Shown here piece after piece: positions 1 to 8,662 of a stretch of 64,000 nucleotides of DNA (position 1 is its first letter; each line of letters begins with the position of its first letter). The notes beneath the pieces are model-generated. The model saw only the letters and a list, made by a program, of their open reading frames with translations, had not been told where the DNA came from and did no database searches. A program made the position numbers and the translations under genes. Source of the DNA: JACNJF01 sp050288105. Its GTDB lineage: Bacteria; Pseudomonadota; Gammaproteobacteria; GCA-001735895. The stretch is taken from assembly GCA_050288105.1 (NCBI GenBank), contig JBNKDE010000006.1, forward strand, positions 62,001 through 126,000, read 5' to 3'.

Positions 1-2627
1 TGTTTGTCGATTAATCCGGCAAGCGGTATCAGCAGGCTCATACTGCCCACTAAGGCCGTTGCTGACTCTGGCGCGTTTTCCCCACTGTCCAGCCAGGTGA
101 TGGATTCCAGCTTCGCCAGCGACATCAGGAAAGACTGGTTCTGGCTAAGCCGGGCCTGATCCATCTCATTCCCATTCTGGAGTAATACGGGCAGCGCTTT
201 GCCGGGTTTGATATCCATTTCTGAGCGGATGGAACGAATGCCTACGATGAAGGATTTCACCCAGTCCAGTTCCCTGATGGCTTCATCATCAATCAGCGAA
301 TCATCGCGCTGCGGATAGCTTTGCAGCATGATGGTGTCGCCACTACGTCCTGCCAGCGGTGCTACCTTTTGCCATAATTCCTCAGTAATAAAAGGCATGA
401 TGGGATGCAGCAGACGTAACATGGTTTCCAGTACCTGGATCAGTGTTGTTCTTGCAGCCCGTTTCTGTTCGGGGCTGGCATCATCCGAGTAAAGCACGGG
501 TTTGGACAGTTCGATATACCAGTCGCAGTAATCGTTCCAGATAAACTCATATAGCTCTCTGGATGCCAGGTCGAATCGATAGGCCTCAATATGACGCGAT
601 ACTTCACCGCTAACCTGTTGCAGACGTGAAACAATCCAGCGATCAGCCAGCGATAATTCAACCTCACCTGCGTCCAGCTGATCTTCGGTGTTCTGTAATA
701 CATAACGTGTGGCATTCCAGATCTTGTTACAGAAGTTGCGATAACCCTCGATACGACCCATATCAAATTTTACATCGCGGCCGGTAGAGGCGAGCGCGGT
801 AAAGGTGAAACGCAACGCATCGGTGCCATAACTCTGGATGCCGTCGGGGAAGTCCTTACGTGTCTGCTTTTCGATCTTTGCCGCTAACTGCGGCTGCATC
901 ATACCGCTGGTGCGTTTACTGACCAGTGATTCCAGGTCTATGCCATCAATCAGGTCGATAGGGTCGAGTACGTTACCTTTTGACTTCGACATCTTGTGTC
1001 CATGCGAGTCTCGCACCAGTCCGTGCACATAGACTTCATGAAATGGTACCCGTCCATCCATGAATTTAAGTCCGAACATAATCATGCGCGCGACCCAGAA
1101 AAAGATGATGTCGAAACCTGTTACCAGTACCTGGGTCGGGTAAAAATCTTTCAGACGCTGAGTATCTTCAGGCCAGCCCAGTGTAGAAAAGGGCCAAAGC
1201 GCAGAAGAGAACCAGGTATCCAGCACATCTTCATCCTGCCTTAGCTCTACCTGGGTAGAGAGGTTGTGTTTCTGGCGGATATCGTCTTCATTACGCCCGA
1301 CGTATACATTGCCTGCATCATCATACCAGGCCGGGATACGATGCCCCCACCAGATCTGGCGACTAATACACCAGTCCTGGATGTTATGCATCCACTCGTA
1401 ATAGGTATTCTTCCAGTTTTCAGGCACGAATTTAATCGAGCCATTCTCTACCGCTTCAATCGCAGGTTTGGCTAATGGGCCTGCCTTTACATACCACTGA
1501 TCAGTCAGGAAGGGTTCAATAACGGTTCCAGAGCGATCACCGCGCGGTACCATCAGTTTATGCGGTTCAATTTTCTCGATTAAGCCCTGAGCTTCCAGAT
1601 CGGCCACGATCTGTTTGCGCGCCACATAGCGATCCATACCGATATAGGCGGCAGGAATTAAATGGTCTTCCTCTTCGCTATTGGCGCGGATAGCGGCGTC
1701 TATAGTGAAGATATTGATCAGGCCGCCATGGGGCTGGTTTTGAATGGCGTTTTCTCTGTTATGACGCGTCCATACCTCGTAGTCGTTGAAATCATGTGCC
1801 GGAGTGATCTTTACACAGCCGGTACCAAATTCGGCATCCACATGTTCATCGATGATAATAGGGATATGACGACCGGTAAGCGGTAATTCGACGGTTTGTC
1901 CTACCAGGTGCATATAGCGTTCATCACCTGGTGCAATCGCGATAGCACAGTCACCTAACATGGTTTCAGGGCGGGTGGTTGCTACCACCAGATGACCTTC
2001 CTGATTACTGAGCGGATAGCGCAGATGCCACATGGAGCCATTTTCTTCTTCTGACAGCACTTCCAGGTCAGAAACGGCGGTATGGAATTTGGTGTCCCAG
2101 TTAACCAGTCGTTTACCACGGTAGATCAGGCCTTCTTCGTACAGGCGAACAAAGACTTCCTGTACCGCATCGGACAGGCCATCGTCCATGGTAAAGCGTT
2201 CATGCGGCCAGTCCAGCGAAGAGCCCAGGCGCCGCAACTGAGTCGTGATATTGCCACCTGATTGCTGCTTCCATTCCCAGATGCGCTGAATAAACTGATC
2301 ACGGCCCAGATCATGGCGCGACAGGCCTTCCGCTTCCAGCTGGCGTTCAACAACCATCTGGGTTGCAATTCCCGCATGGTCGGTGCCGGGCTGCCACAGG
2401 GTTTTGTCGCCCTTCATTCGGTGATAGCGAATCAGGCTGTCCATGATCGCGTTATTGAACCCATGCCCCATATGCAGACTACCGGTAACATTGGGTGGCG
2501 GAATCATGATGCAATAGCTGGATTGCTGCGCGGTATCCTGTCCATCCTTTGGTGAAAAATAGGCGTTCTGCTCCCAGCGTTTATACCATTCCTGTTCTAT
2601 TGCATGCGGGTCGTAGGTTTTTTCCAT
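1..2627 (-). CDS. valS: Valine--tRNA ligase, C-terminus cut by window edge
   Basis: Class Ia aminoacyl-tRNA synthetase that charges tRNA-Val with valine in the cytoplasm and edits mischarged threonine. Reading from the ATG at 2627, about 875 residues are visible without a stop. The HIGH-type signature reads HMGH at residues 52-55 and KMSKS is at 545-549, both in the expected places. E. coli ValS has 951 residues, so roughly the last 75, including the C-terminal coiled-coil tRNA arm, lie outside the window. In many gammaproteobacteria valS directly follows holC on the same strand. Here both are on the minus strand but about 12 kb apart. Identity is certain; only the end is missing. Confidence 0.97.
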   Translation of the reverse strand, partial: MEKTYDPHAIEQEWYKRWEQNAYFSPKDGQDTAQQSSYCIMIPPPNVTGSLHMGHGFNNAIMDSLIRYHRMKGDKTLWQPGTDHAGIATQMVVERQLEAEGLSRHDLGRDQFIQRIWEWKQQSGGNITTQLRRLGSSLDWPHERFTMDDGLSDAVQEVFVRLYEEGLIYRGKRLVNWDTKFHTAVSDLEVLSEEENGSMWHLRYPLSNQEGHLVVATTRPETMLGDCAIAIAPGDERYMHLVGQTVELPLTGRHIPIIIDEHVDAEFGTGCVKITPAHDFNDYEVWTRHNRENAIQNQPHGGLINIFTIDAAIRANSEEEDHLIPAAYIGMDRYVARKQIVADLEAQGLIEKIEPHKLMVPRGDRSGTVIEPFLTDQWYVKAGPLAKPAIEAVENGSIKFVPENWKNTYYEWMHNIQDWCISRQIWWGHRIPAWYDDAGNVYVGRNEDDIRQKHNLSTQVELRQDEDVLDTWFSSALWPFSTLGWPEDTQRLKDFYPTQVLVTGFDIIFFWVARMIMFGLKFMDGRVPFHEVYVHGLVRDSHGHKMSKSKGNVLDPIDLIDGIDLESLVSKRTSGMMQPQLAAKIEKQTRKDFPDGIQSYGTDALRFTFTALASTGRDVKFDMGRIEGYRNFCNKIWNATRYVLQNTEDQLDAGEVELSLADRWIVSRLQQVSGEVSRHIEAYRFDLASRELYEFIWNDYCDWYIELSKPVLYSDDASPEQKRAARTTLIQVLETMLRLLHPIMPFITEELWQKVAPLAGRSGDTIMLQSYPQRDDSLIDDEAIRELDWVKSFIVGIRSIRSEMDIKPGKALPVLLQNGNEMDQARLSQNQSFLMSLAKLESITWLDSGENAPESATALVGSMSLLIPLAGLIDK

Positions 2628-2780
2628 CGGATTCTTAAGTCTGTGATCAATCAAAGCGAGCAATTATACATGGCTTAAGGAGCTTGTTGATAGCTTCGGC
2701 CCGAACTAATGAAAAGATGGCACAGATTTGATGTTTGCTTGCTATCATAGGGCGAAGATTAATATTGAATATTGTGTCAT

Positions 2781-3731
2781 ATGAGTACGTCCATCCTCGC
2801 TCAGGTAGAAAAGCAGCGTCAGGTACTGAAAGAGTTTCTGTACGACAATATGTTTGTACTGGCGCAGAAATGCGCTGAAATCATGCATGATCCGGCAGCG
2901 CTGGATGATTTGCTGCAGGAGCATGTGCATAAATCCAGCCTGTGCAAATATCTGTGGGTGCTTGACCACTCTGCACATCAGTTGACTGCGACGGTGGCAC
3001 GAAATCACCGCAAGGAAGAGCAGCGGGGCCGGGATAGAGCTGCTCGCCCCTATATGCAGCGCGCGTTAAAGGGGGATCATTTTTATCTGTCTGAAGCTTA
3101 TATCAGTAAAAACCGCAAACGCCCCTCGCTTACCTCGGTTCAGACCATTGTTGATCAGGATGGTCACACCACCGGGTTTCTGGGTGCTGACTTTGACCTG
3201 CGCGAGTTGCCTCATACTGCATCGCTCAATCTGGATCGTAAGGGCTGGCAGCAGATGCGTGGCGATCCTGCGATCAGGGGCGGTCTGTTTGCGCAACAAC
3301 GTGTCAAAAGCGCGATGGATGAGAAGATTGATGACGTGCTTTCATTGATGGAGGAGTTGATGATCGCGCATGGTGTATTCCATGCCAAGTTCCATTTTTC
3401 CAGCAGTCGCGCCACGGTATGGCTGGTTGACAGCCCCTATAACTATCAGGTACTGAATATCGACGAACTCACCAATGCCAGCTTATGCCTGGCTTTTCCT
3501 AAACGCGAGTACTTTGAGCAGGCCAGGGTGCCTGAAGCGAAAATCGCTGAAGTGTTTGCTCAGTTTAAAAAATTGCGCTTTGCAGACGAAACCATTTACC
3601 TGCGATCGGCTTCATTGAATGTGGTCAACAAGATTGTCGGCCTGAATTTCTCCTGTGACGGCTCGCATTATGTTCCCTACGATGAATTCCTGATGAAAGA
3701 CAACAGTTTCTGGTTTGGGGTGGATTCCTAG
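2781..3731 (+). CDS. Soluble PDC/Cache-like sensor domain protein
   Basis: A 316-residue protein with no signal peptide and no convincing membrane segment. The first half resembles the PDC/Cache sensor fold seen in gammaproteobacterial 'PDC sensor domain-containing' proteins, with a Y..A..G..F..S..Y pattern around residues 90-115 and a GFLGADFDL strand near 135-145. The second half has no recognisable kinase, GGDEF or chemotaxis output domain. I chose the ATG at 2781; a TTG nine bases upstream is in frame but less likely. It stands alone between valS and a convergent histidine kinase gene whose end is only six bases away. Family is recognised by resemblance only; ligand and role are unknown. 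Confidence 0.7.
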   Translation: MSTSILAQVEKQRQVLKEFLYDNMFVLAQKCAEIMHDPAALDDLLQEHVHKSSLCKYLWVLDHSAHQLTATVARNHRKEEQRGRDRAARPYMQRALKGDHFYLSEAYISKNRKRPSLTSVQTIVDQDGHTTGFLGADFDLRELPHTASLNLDRKGWQQMRGDPAIRGGLFAQQRVKSAMDEKIDDVLSLMEELMIAHGVFHAKFHFSSSRATVWLVDSPYNYQVLNIDELTNASLCLAFPKREYFEQARVPEAKIAEVFAQFKKLRFADETIYLRSASLNVVNKIVGLNFSCDGSHYVPYDEFLMKDNSFWFGVDS

Positions 3732-3737
3732 AGCGGA

Positions 3738-5117
3738 CTAAGCTGCCTGGTTTCTGGGCAGGGTGATTTGAGCGCGCAGGCCACCTTCCGCCAGGTTTTC
3801 CAGTGTCAGTTCACCACCATGGGCCAGCACGATAGATCGCGCGACGGCCAGACCAAGGCCGGTTCCGCCGGTTTCGCGGTTGCGCGAGGTTTCCAGGCGA
3901 AAGAATGGCGTGAAGATTTGTTCCAGGCTCTGTTCCGGTATCCCGGGGCCACGGTCATCAACCTGAATGCTCACCGAATCCGCATGCGATGCTAAAGTTA
4001 CCTGGGTACTGCCCGCATATTTGAGAGCATTGTCGATCAAGTTGTTTAACGCACGTTTCAAAGCCACTGGACGACAGGTGAAGGGGAGTTTATCAGGGCC
4101 GATGTAAACAACCTCGCCACCCAGATCGATATGGTCATCAACCAGCGACTGCAGCAGGGCTGGTAAATCGGTAACGCGGGCTTTTTCGTCAGCCGCATCA
4201 TCACGCGAAAAGCTCAGTGTTGCTTTGAGTATGGCTTCCATCTCGCCCAGCGTTTGCAGTGTCTTTTCTCGAATTTCCTCATCTTCTATATATTCCGCGC
4301 GCAATCGGAGCGTAGTAACCGGTGTGCGTAAATCATGTGAGATGGCAGCCAGCATCAATGAACGGTCTTTAAGGTGTTTGTGCAGACGTTGCTGCATACG
4401 GTTAAAGGCACGAATTGTCTGACGCACTTCGCGCGGGCCGGACTCCGATAAAGGTTCCTGAGTCTGCCCGAGCCCAAAGCGGTCAGCGGCAATTGCGAGC
4501 CTGGCCATAGGGCGTGTCATCAGTTTAGCGATGATTAAGCCACTGATAAAAATCGCGAGTACCAGCAGCGCCAGCAGTTGCAGGGTTTTATTGGCCCAGG
4601 GCGGTGGCTTATCGAACAATTTATTTCGCACGTTGAGCCAGCCACCATCTTTGAGTCGAATTGAGATATCGAGTATATCGGGTCGCTTTATATCCATGCG
4701 AGGAGGCTGGGCGGTATCCGTAGCTGAGGTGCTATTTAATGCAGGTTTTTCGTACGAATCACTGATACGCACCGCAGAAAGGTCAGGCAGATGAAGTCTG
4801 TGGCGCAACCGGGCTGCCAGTTTAAAGGCCAGAGGGTGGGCTGCAGGTTGAGTCACCCTGGGTTGCTGTGTGATTGAGATATCGACACTATCTTCCTCAA
4901 ATTGCTGAATGATGGTTTTCTGTTGTTGCTGGTCGGTATCCCTGAGTAAACGGTATAAAGTGGTGACACGGTCGATCAGGTGTACCCGATTCCGCTCGTC
5001 AAAAATCTCAATCCGGGCATCCTGTAAAATGATGGCACTGATGCCTACCAGCAGCATGGTCATGCCCAGCATCAAGGCCAGGATTCTGGCCGCGAGTGTA
5101 TCAGGCCAGAGGCGCAT
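3738..5117 (-). CDS. Sensor histidine kinase, EnvZ-like architecture
   Basis: A 459-residue membrane histidine kinase. TM1 lies at about residues 9-31, followed by a periplasmic sensor region of about 145 residues, TM2 at about 177-198 and a HAMP linker at about 199-250. The phosphoacceptor is H261 in the motif SHDLRTP. The C-terminal HATPase domain shows an N box (NNLIDNALKY), a G1 box (DDRGPGIP) and a G2 box (GTGLGLA). The start at 5117 overlaps the end of the response regulator gene by 17 bases, so the two are probably translationally coupled. An upstream in-frame start at 5159 lies deeper in the regulator and has no membrane-leader character. The stimulus is unknown; the divergent envelope genes suggest an envelope signal. 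Confidence 0.92.
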   Translation of the reverse strand: MRLWPDTLAARILALMLGMTMLLVGISAIILQDARIEIFDERNRVHLIDRVTTLYRLLRDTDQQQQKTIIQQFEEDSVDISITQQPRVTQPAAHPLAFKLAARLRHRLHLPDLSAVRISDSYEKPALNSTSATDTAQPPRMDIKRPDILDISIRLKDGGWLNVRNKLFDKPPPWANKTLQLLALLVLAIFISGLIIAKLMTRPMARLAIAADRFGLGQTQEPLSESGPREVRQTIRAFNRMQQRLHKHLKDRSLMLAAISHDLRTPVTTLRLRAEYIEDEEIREKTLQTLGEMEAILKATLSFSRDDAADEKARVTDLPALLQSLVDDHIDLGGEVVYIGPDKLPFTCRPVALKRALNNLIDNALKYAGSTQVTLASHADSVSIQVDDRGPGIPEQSLEQIFTPFFRLETSRNRETGGTGLGLAVARSIVLAHGGELTLENLAEGGLRAQITLPRNQAA

Positions 5118-5844
5118 GGTTGCTTTCCACTTCAATGGCAAACATATAACCGTCACCACGAATTGTTTTTATGATCTGCGGGGTCTTCGGGTCATCACCC
5201 AGTTTGCGTCGCAGACGGCTGACCAGAGTGTCTATGGCACGATCAAATGCATGCGTATCGCGTCCGCGTGCCAGATCCAGTAACTGGTCACGATTGAGGA
5301 CCCGACCGGGACGCAGTACAAATGCCATCAGTAATGCAAACTCCGCAGTACTTAACGGAACCAGTACCTGTTGTGGATCGATGAGCTCACGTGAAGCAGG
5401 AAACAGAGTCCAGCCGCCAAAGCTGATTTTTTCAGGGGTGTTTTGTTCATGATGCGAGGCAAGGTTATCGCTGCGTCTTAACACGGCCTTGATACGAGCA
5501 AGCAACTCGCGCGGGTTGAAGGGTTTGGCCAGGTAATCATCGGCACCCATTTCCAGACCGATAATGCGGTCGGTTTCTTCACCCATGGCGGTAAGCATAA
5601 TCACCGGAATATTTGATTCAGCGCGCAGGTTACGGCACAGTGTCAGGCCATCTTCGCCGGGCATCATTAAATCGAGCACGATCAGATCAATCCTGGCATC
5701 GGCCAGAATTTTCTTCATGCTGGCGCCATTCTCAGCGGTGCTGGCGCGGTAGTTATGATCCGTCAGGAAACGCTGTAAAAGTTCGCGAATCTCCAGATGA
5801 TCATCAACAATCAAAATATGAGGCTGGTTTTGCATGCGGCTCAT
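5101..5844 (-). CDS. OmpR/PhoB-family response regulator
   Basis: Two-domain DNA-binding response regulator, partner of the kinase gene that follows and overlaps it. The receiver domain carries the acidic pocket DD, the phosphoacceptor Asp58 in VLDLMMPG, a switch Thr in MLTAMGEE and the conserved Lys in AKPFNPREL. The C-terminal winged helix ends in the typical RGDGYMF wing. I took the ATG at 5844; 5835 is also possible, and a start at 5916 would add 24 residues with no family counterpart and would run through the likely operator region. It is divergent from the small envelope gene at 6016. The spaced TGTNACAG copies in the intergenic region are its most likely binding sites. Confidence 0.92.
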   Translation of the reverse strand: MSRMQNQPHILIVDDHLEIRELLQRFLTDHNYRASTAENGASMKKILADARIDLIVLDLMMPGEDGLTLCRNLRAESNIPVIMLTAMGEETDRIIGLEMGADDYLAKPFNPRELLARIKAVLRRSDNLASHHEQNTPEKISFGGWTLFPASRELIDPQQVLVPLSTAEFALLMAFVLRPGRVLNRDQLLDLARGRDTHAFDRAIDTLVSRLRRKLGDDPKTPQIIKTIRGDGYMFAIEVESNHAPLA

Positions 5845-5879
5845 TCTACGTACATTTTTGCTTGTGCTAAAACTTTCTT

Positions 5880-5924
5880 TGTAACAGATTGTGACAGTTT
5901 CTGGATCAGACACCAACTGTTACA
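5880..5924 (+). promoter_or_regulatory. Candidate response-regulator binding region with repeated TGTNACAG
   Basis: TGTAACAG at 5880-5887 is followed by TGTGACAG at 5890-5897, direct copies spaced 10 bases as is typical for OmpR-family dimers. A third copy in reverse orientation, CTGTTACA, is at 5917-5924. They lie between the regulator start (5844) and the divergent gene at 6016, where a TTGACA -35-like hexamer sits at 5938-5943. A good -10 was not found. The assignment to this regulator is inference from position and spacing. Confidence 0.5.
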
Positions 5925-6015
5925 AACTGGCTTGAATTTGACATAGCTGAGACACATAAAAATCCTCTAATAGCCTCGTCAACAACGACTTTAACTTTAT
6001 GACGAGGATTCAACG

Positions 6016-6408
6016 ATGAATAAAATTGCAAAAATCACAATCATCTCTGCACTTGCTGGTGTTACCGGTCTGGCAGCAATCAATGCAAATGCTTACTGGG
6101 GTGGACAGGGCCGTGGTGGTTACTGCGACCAGGGACGCATGCAGAATCAAAAATCCATGCAATTTAAGGGTAACAGACAGTTTGGTGGACGCCAGCAAAA
6201 AGACCTGAATTTGTCTGCCGATCAGGCCAAAACCTTAATGCAGGCGCGTTTGATTATGCGCGGTAATGATCGTCTCAAGGTAGGTAAGGTGACCGAGAAA
6301 GACGATACCAGTTATCTGGTACAGATAGTTACTGTGGATGATTCACTGGTACGCGAGGTTGAGATAGACCGCAACACCGGGCGTCCAGTCGGTAAAGGCT
6401 GGCAATAG
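6016..6408 (+). CDS. Small periplasmic protein, PepSY-like C-terminus
   Basis: A 130-residue exported protein. Residues 1-26 form a Sec signal peptide with a likely cut after ANA. The mature N-terminus is rich in Gly, Gln, Arg and Met, and from about residue 65 a compact domain follows with a PepSY-like final strand (VREVEIDRNTGRPV). The first gene of a rightward pair with the DUF4405 gene, it is divergent from the two-component system, which probably controls it. Small exported proteins beside such kinases often report envelope or metal stress, but no function can be assigned here. The start is clear because of the signal peptide and the upstream GAGGATT. Confidence 0.75.
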   Translation: MNKIAKITIISALAGVTGLAAINANAYWGGQGRGGYCDQGRMQNQKSMQFKGNRQFGGRQQKDLNLSADQAKTLMQARLIMRGNDRLKVGKVTEKDDTSYLVQIVTVDDSLVREVEIDRNTGRPVGKGWQ

Positions 6409-6423
6409 AGCCTTTACATCACA

Positions 6424-6445
6424 GCAGCTCGTATAAACGAGCTGC
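6424..6445 (+). terminator. Hairpin between two genes, possible partial terminator
   Basis: GCAGCTCG (6424-6431) pairs perfectly with CGAGCTGC (6438-6445) around a six-base loop. The tract after it (TTATTTC) is only partly T-rich, so this may lower rather than stop transcription into the next gene. Confidence 0.5.
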
Positions 6446-6484
6446 TTATTTCACTTTAAGTCAAACTGAATTTAAGGAACAACG

Positions 6485-6973
6485 ATGAATATTAAAAGAG
6501 ATTGGGCAACCCCGTTAACTGCAGGTGCTTTCCTGTTAACAGCGGTGACTGGCATTTTGATGTTTTTTCATATCGATAGTGGTTTTAATAAAACCGCGCA
6601 TGAATGGTTAAGCTGGGCACTCGTGTTGGGTGTAGGTTTGCACATGGCTTCAAACTTTATTGGTTTTAAGCGTTACCTGACTGCGCGTAAAGGGCAATTA
6701 TTTATTGGCGCCTTCGCACTGTTGTTAGCGCTGAGCTTTATCCCGGTCGGTGGATCAGGCGAGCCTCCATTCGTGCCACCGATAAAGACCCTGTCATCGG
6801 CACCTTTAACTACTATCGCTCTGGTCGCTCAGGTGACGCCAGAACAATTAATGGAGCGTTTATCCAGCACTGGATTATCAGCCCAGTCTACCGAGCAAAG
6901 TGTGAAAGACCTGGTAGGAAATGATTTTCGTAAGCAGTTGGGTGTGTTAAAAGTATTGCTGGCACAGCAATAG
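6485..6973 (+). CDS. DUF4405-type membrane protein (cytochrome b-like)
   Basis: A 162-residue inner-membrane protein. Three hydrophobic segments are visible at about residues 10-30, 41-60 and 73-88, followed by a soluble tail of about 70 residues. Histidines H29, H39 and H53 are in or near the membrane segments, in the manner of the DUF4405 family, which resembles heme-b membrane proteins. It follows the periplasmic gene by 76 bases with a hairpin between them, so the two probably share a promoter under the divergent two-component system. Heme binding and electron transfer are inference from the family; no partner redox enzyme is adjacent. Confidence 0.7.
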   Translation: MNIKRDWATPLTAGAFLLTAVTGILMFFHIDSGFNKTAHEWLSWALVLGVGLHMASNFIGFKRYLTARKGQLFIGAFALLLALSFIPVGGSGEPPFVPPIKTLSSAPLTTIALVAQVTPEQLMERLSSTGLSAQSTEQSVKDLVGNDFRKQLGVLKVLLAQQ

Positions 6974-7045
6974 TATTCCTGACTACCCACCAAACTCAGC
7001 CAAATCTTGAAAGTTTCGGTATTTGAAGATTCTGGTGGAGTAGTT

Positions 7046-7303
7046 TTTCACACGCTACAGCTGCTTGATCTTTGTAGCTGAAAGCGTGCAGGCGTGCGAG
7101 CCCCTTTCTTTTGCTCGCCCAAAAGAAAGAGGCGAAAGAAAAGGGCGCCCAGCTGGAGCGACCTGCGGCTTCCCGAAAATCGAACCATTTAGCAGGGCAC
7201 GGACAGACTCGCATCCCAGCTCGACTGTCCTCAGCGCACGTCCGTGTGCGCTAACCCCGCTAAATGGCCCGATTTTCGGCACTCCAGAAGGGGTATAATA
7301 AAC
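7046..7303 (+). repeat. Dispersed composite repeat, copy R1 (type A core)
   Basis: Starts with TTTCACACGC, then a GGCGTGCGAG block, then a CTTTCTTTTG/CAAAAGAAAG hairpin and a long imperfect palindrome opening at CCGAAAATCG and closing at CGATTTTCGG. The same order occurs at 8056-8338. Open frames inside (for example 7065-7298) are by-products of the repeat. The closing AGATTTC hairpin seen in other copies is absent here; sequence directly after it is a gene remnant. Confidence 0.8.
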
Positions 7304-7318
7304 CAGATGCAGCATTAA

Positions 7319-7426
7319 AATTTAGACTCAATAGTTAAAGCAGCAAAGGGTTTAGGAGTAGCTGGTGATTCGGGTAATTTGGAGTCATATGCTGATGTAT
7401 GGTTGAGTCAAATGAATAATTTTTAA
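7319..7426 (+). pseudogene. C-terminal remnant of a gene upstream of the tautomerase
   Basis: An open frame of 35 codons reads ...DSIVKAAKGLGVAG... and ends ...VWLSQMNNF before TAA at 7424-7426. That stop shares its last base with the tautomerase ATG, the arrangement of a translationally coupled operon. The frame has no start codon: it is blocked by a stop at 7316-7318, right where repeat copy R1 ends. The likely explanation is that the 5' part of a real gene was lost when the repeat arrived or recombined. I do not recognise the family from so short a tail. Confidence 0.5.
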
Positions 7427-7821
7427 TGAGGTTTACGGTGATTCGTATCTATGGCATCAGGGAACAATTAAACCCGATAAAGCAAAAGCTTTCAGATGTG
7501 ATTAACCAATGCATGGTGGAGGCTTTAGCTTTTCCTGCTAATAAACGTGCACATCGGTTTTTTCCGATGCAGAAAGAAGATTTCTTCTATCCAGAAGGGC
7601 GCACTGATGCCTATACGGTGATTGAGATTTCTATGATGGAAGGGCGTTCAGTAGAAGCCAGGAAAAATCTGATCCACTTATTATTTGAACGTATTGAATC
7701 TGAAGTAGGTATTAAACCTGTTGATGTTGAGATTACCATCTTTGAATCCCCGGCGGGTAGCTGGGGGTTTAGAGGTATTACAGGGGATGAGGCTAAATTG
7801 AATTATAAGGTTGATGTTTGA
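7426..7821 (+). CDS. Tautomerase-superfamily protein (Tautomerase_2/YrdN-like)
   Basis: A 131-residue protein. Residues from about 45 on match the Tautomerase_2 pattern strongly: RFFPMQKEDFFYP, YTVIEISMMEGRS, a helix ending LLFERIE and DVEITIFESP, then GFRG and a LNYKVDV tail. The superfamily normally uses an N-terminal proline after Met1 as catalytic base. Here the protein begins MRFTVIRIYG, so no proline is available at position 2. Activity is therefore doubtful, or the start or chemistry differs. The ATG overlaps the stop of the upstream remnant, which supports this start. A GTG at 7438 would give VIRIYG and still no proline. Confidence 0.75.
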   Translation: MRFTVIRIYGIREQLNPIKQKLSDVINQCMVEALAFPANKRAHRFFPMQKEDFFYPEGRTDAYTVIEISMMEGRSVEARKNLIHLLFERIESEVGIKPVDVEITIFESPAGSWGFRGITGDEAKLNYKVDV

Positions 7822-7824
7822 ATT

Positions 7825-7852
7825 AACCACGAAGCACACGAAGGGCACGAAG
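7825..7852 (+). repeat. CACGAAG-type dispersed repeat
   Basis: ACCACGAAGCACACGAAG followed by GGCACGAAGAG. The same motif is expanded at 32538-32790. It is a widespread simple repeat of environmental bacterial genomes, with no coding content here. Confidence 0.6.
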
Positions 7853-7870
7853 AGTGTTAAGTGTTTTACG

Positions 7871-7975
7871 CGTAGGTCGGATAAGCGGAGCGCCATCCGA
7901 CATTGACAACGCAGGCACCTTGAAAAACTCGAAGGCAAATCGATGTTGGAAGGCGTTGTTCATCCTTTTCCAACC
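7871..7975 (+). repeat. REP-like palindromic repeat region
   Basis: Begins GTAGGTCGGATAAGCGGAG with CGCCATCCGAC downstream, and ends with TCCTTTTCCAACCTAC. The outer GTAGGT and ACCTAC arms are complementary, and internal CGGAT/ATCCG arms form a second stem. It looks like two related REP-type units joined together. No gene is seen in it. Confidence 0.55.
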
Positions 7976-7995
7976 TACAATTCTGGGTTACGGGT

Positions 7996-8338
7996 TGTCA
8001 TTGCGAACGGAGTGAAGCAATCTCTTTTGAAGAGTGGCAGCTATCCGGATAAATGTTTCACACGCCTTAGCTTTCCTTGCTTCGTAGTATCTTTCTAACA
8101 GGCGTGCGAGCCCCTTTTTTGTTTGGCCAAAAAAGAGGCGCAAAAAAGGCCAGCCCGATTTGAGTGGCCTGCGGCTCCCCGAAAATCAAGCCATTTTGCA
8201 GGGCACGGATCGATTCGCATCCATGCTCAACGGTCCTCTGCGCACGTCCGTGTACGCAGACCCTACAAAATGACTAGATTTTCGGCACTCAATAAGGGCG
8301 ATAAAAAAACCAGAGATTTCAAACAGAGTTTGAAATCT
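7996..8338 (+). repeat. Composite repeat, copy R2 (type A) with upstream TTGCGA module
   Basis: The upstream module GTCATTGCGAACGGAG...CAATCTC is followed by TATCCGGAT and then TTTCACACGCC at 8056. The core holds GGCGTGCGAGCCCC, a TTTGGCC-centred hairpin and a long palindrome from CCGAAAATCA to GATTTTCGG. It ends with a perfect hairpin, AGATTTCAAAC-AGA-GTTTGAAATCT, at 8314-8338. The same modules in the same order recur inverted at 63594-63885. This copy forms the left edge of the Gabija island. Confidence 0.85.
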
Positions 8339-8662
8339 TAATAAAGGGAAAAATGTGAATTGGCTTATATGGATTTTGATTCTAAGATTCTAAGATTTAT
8401 TGGTGTCAACTGTGAAGCGTAAACCCTGCGAACGAATTCATAGGAGACGTTAGTTGTTTTAGTTGATTTGGCAGATGTCGACCCTAAGCCGCCGTTCAGG
8501 AAGCAAGAATGTGAGCTGTAATACTCGAAAAATACTTGATCATAAATCAAAGACCTGACACTAAAACCCTCGGGTGTAGTTCTGGTTTGTCAAAGGAGTG
8601 GTCGTTCAAAAACAGGAAATTAGATCATCGTGATTAGTCACTATCAAGCTGTTGCAGTCATT
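8339..8662. other. Non-coding gap between repeat R2 and HNH gene
   Basis: No supported gene. A short tandem duplication, GATTCTAA-GATTCTAA-GATTTA, occurs at about 8377-8400. No terminator could be defined for the leftward Gabija/HNH transcription unit. Confidence 0.5.

Noticed and set aside
5845..5916. Longer response-regulator start at 5916
   Set aside because: The added residues have no counterpart in the family and would cover the likely operator.
7065..7298. Open frame of 77 codons inside repeat R1
   Set aside because: It is translated repeat sequence; the palindromes force Arg/Pro/Ser-rich frames, and the same stretch occurs in other copies.
8123..8341. Open frame of 72 codons inside repeat R2
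   Set aside because: Lies wholly within the dispersed repeat and ends in its closing hairpin.
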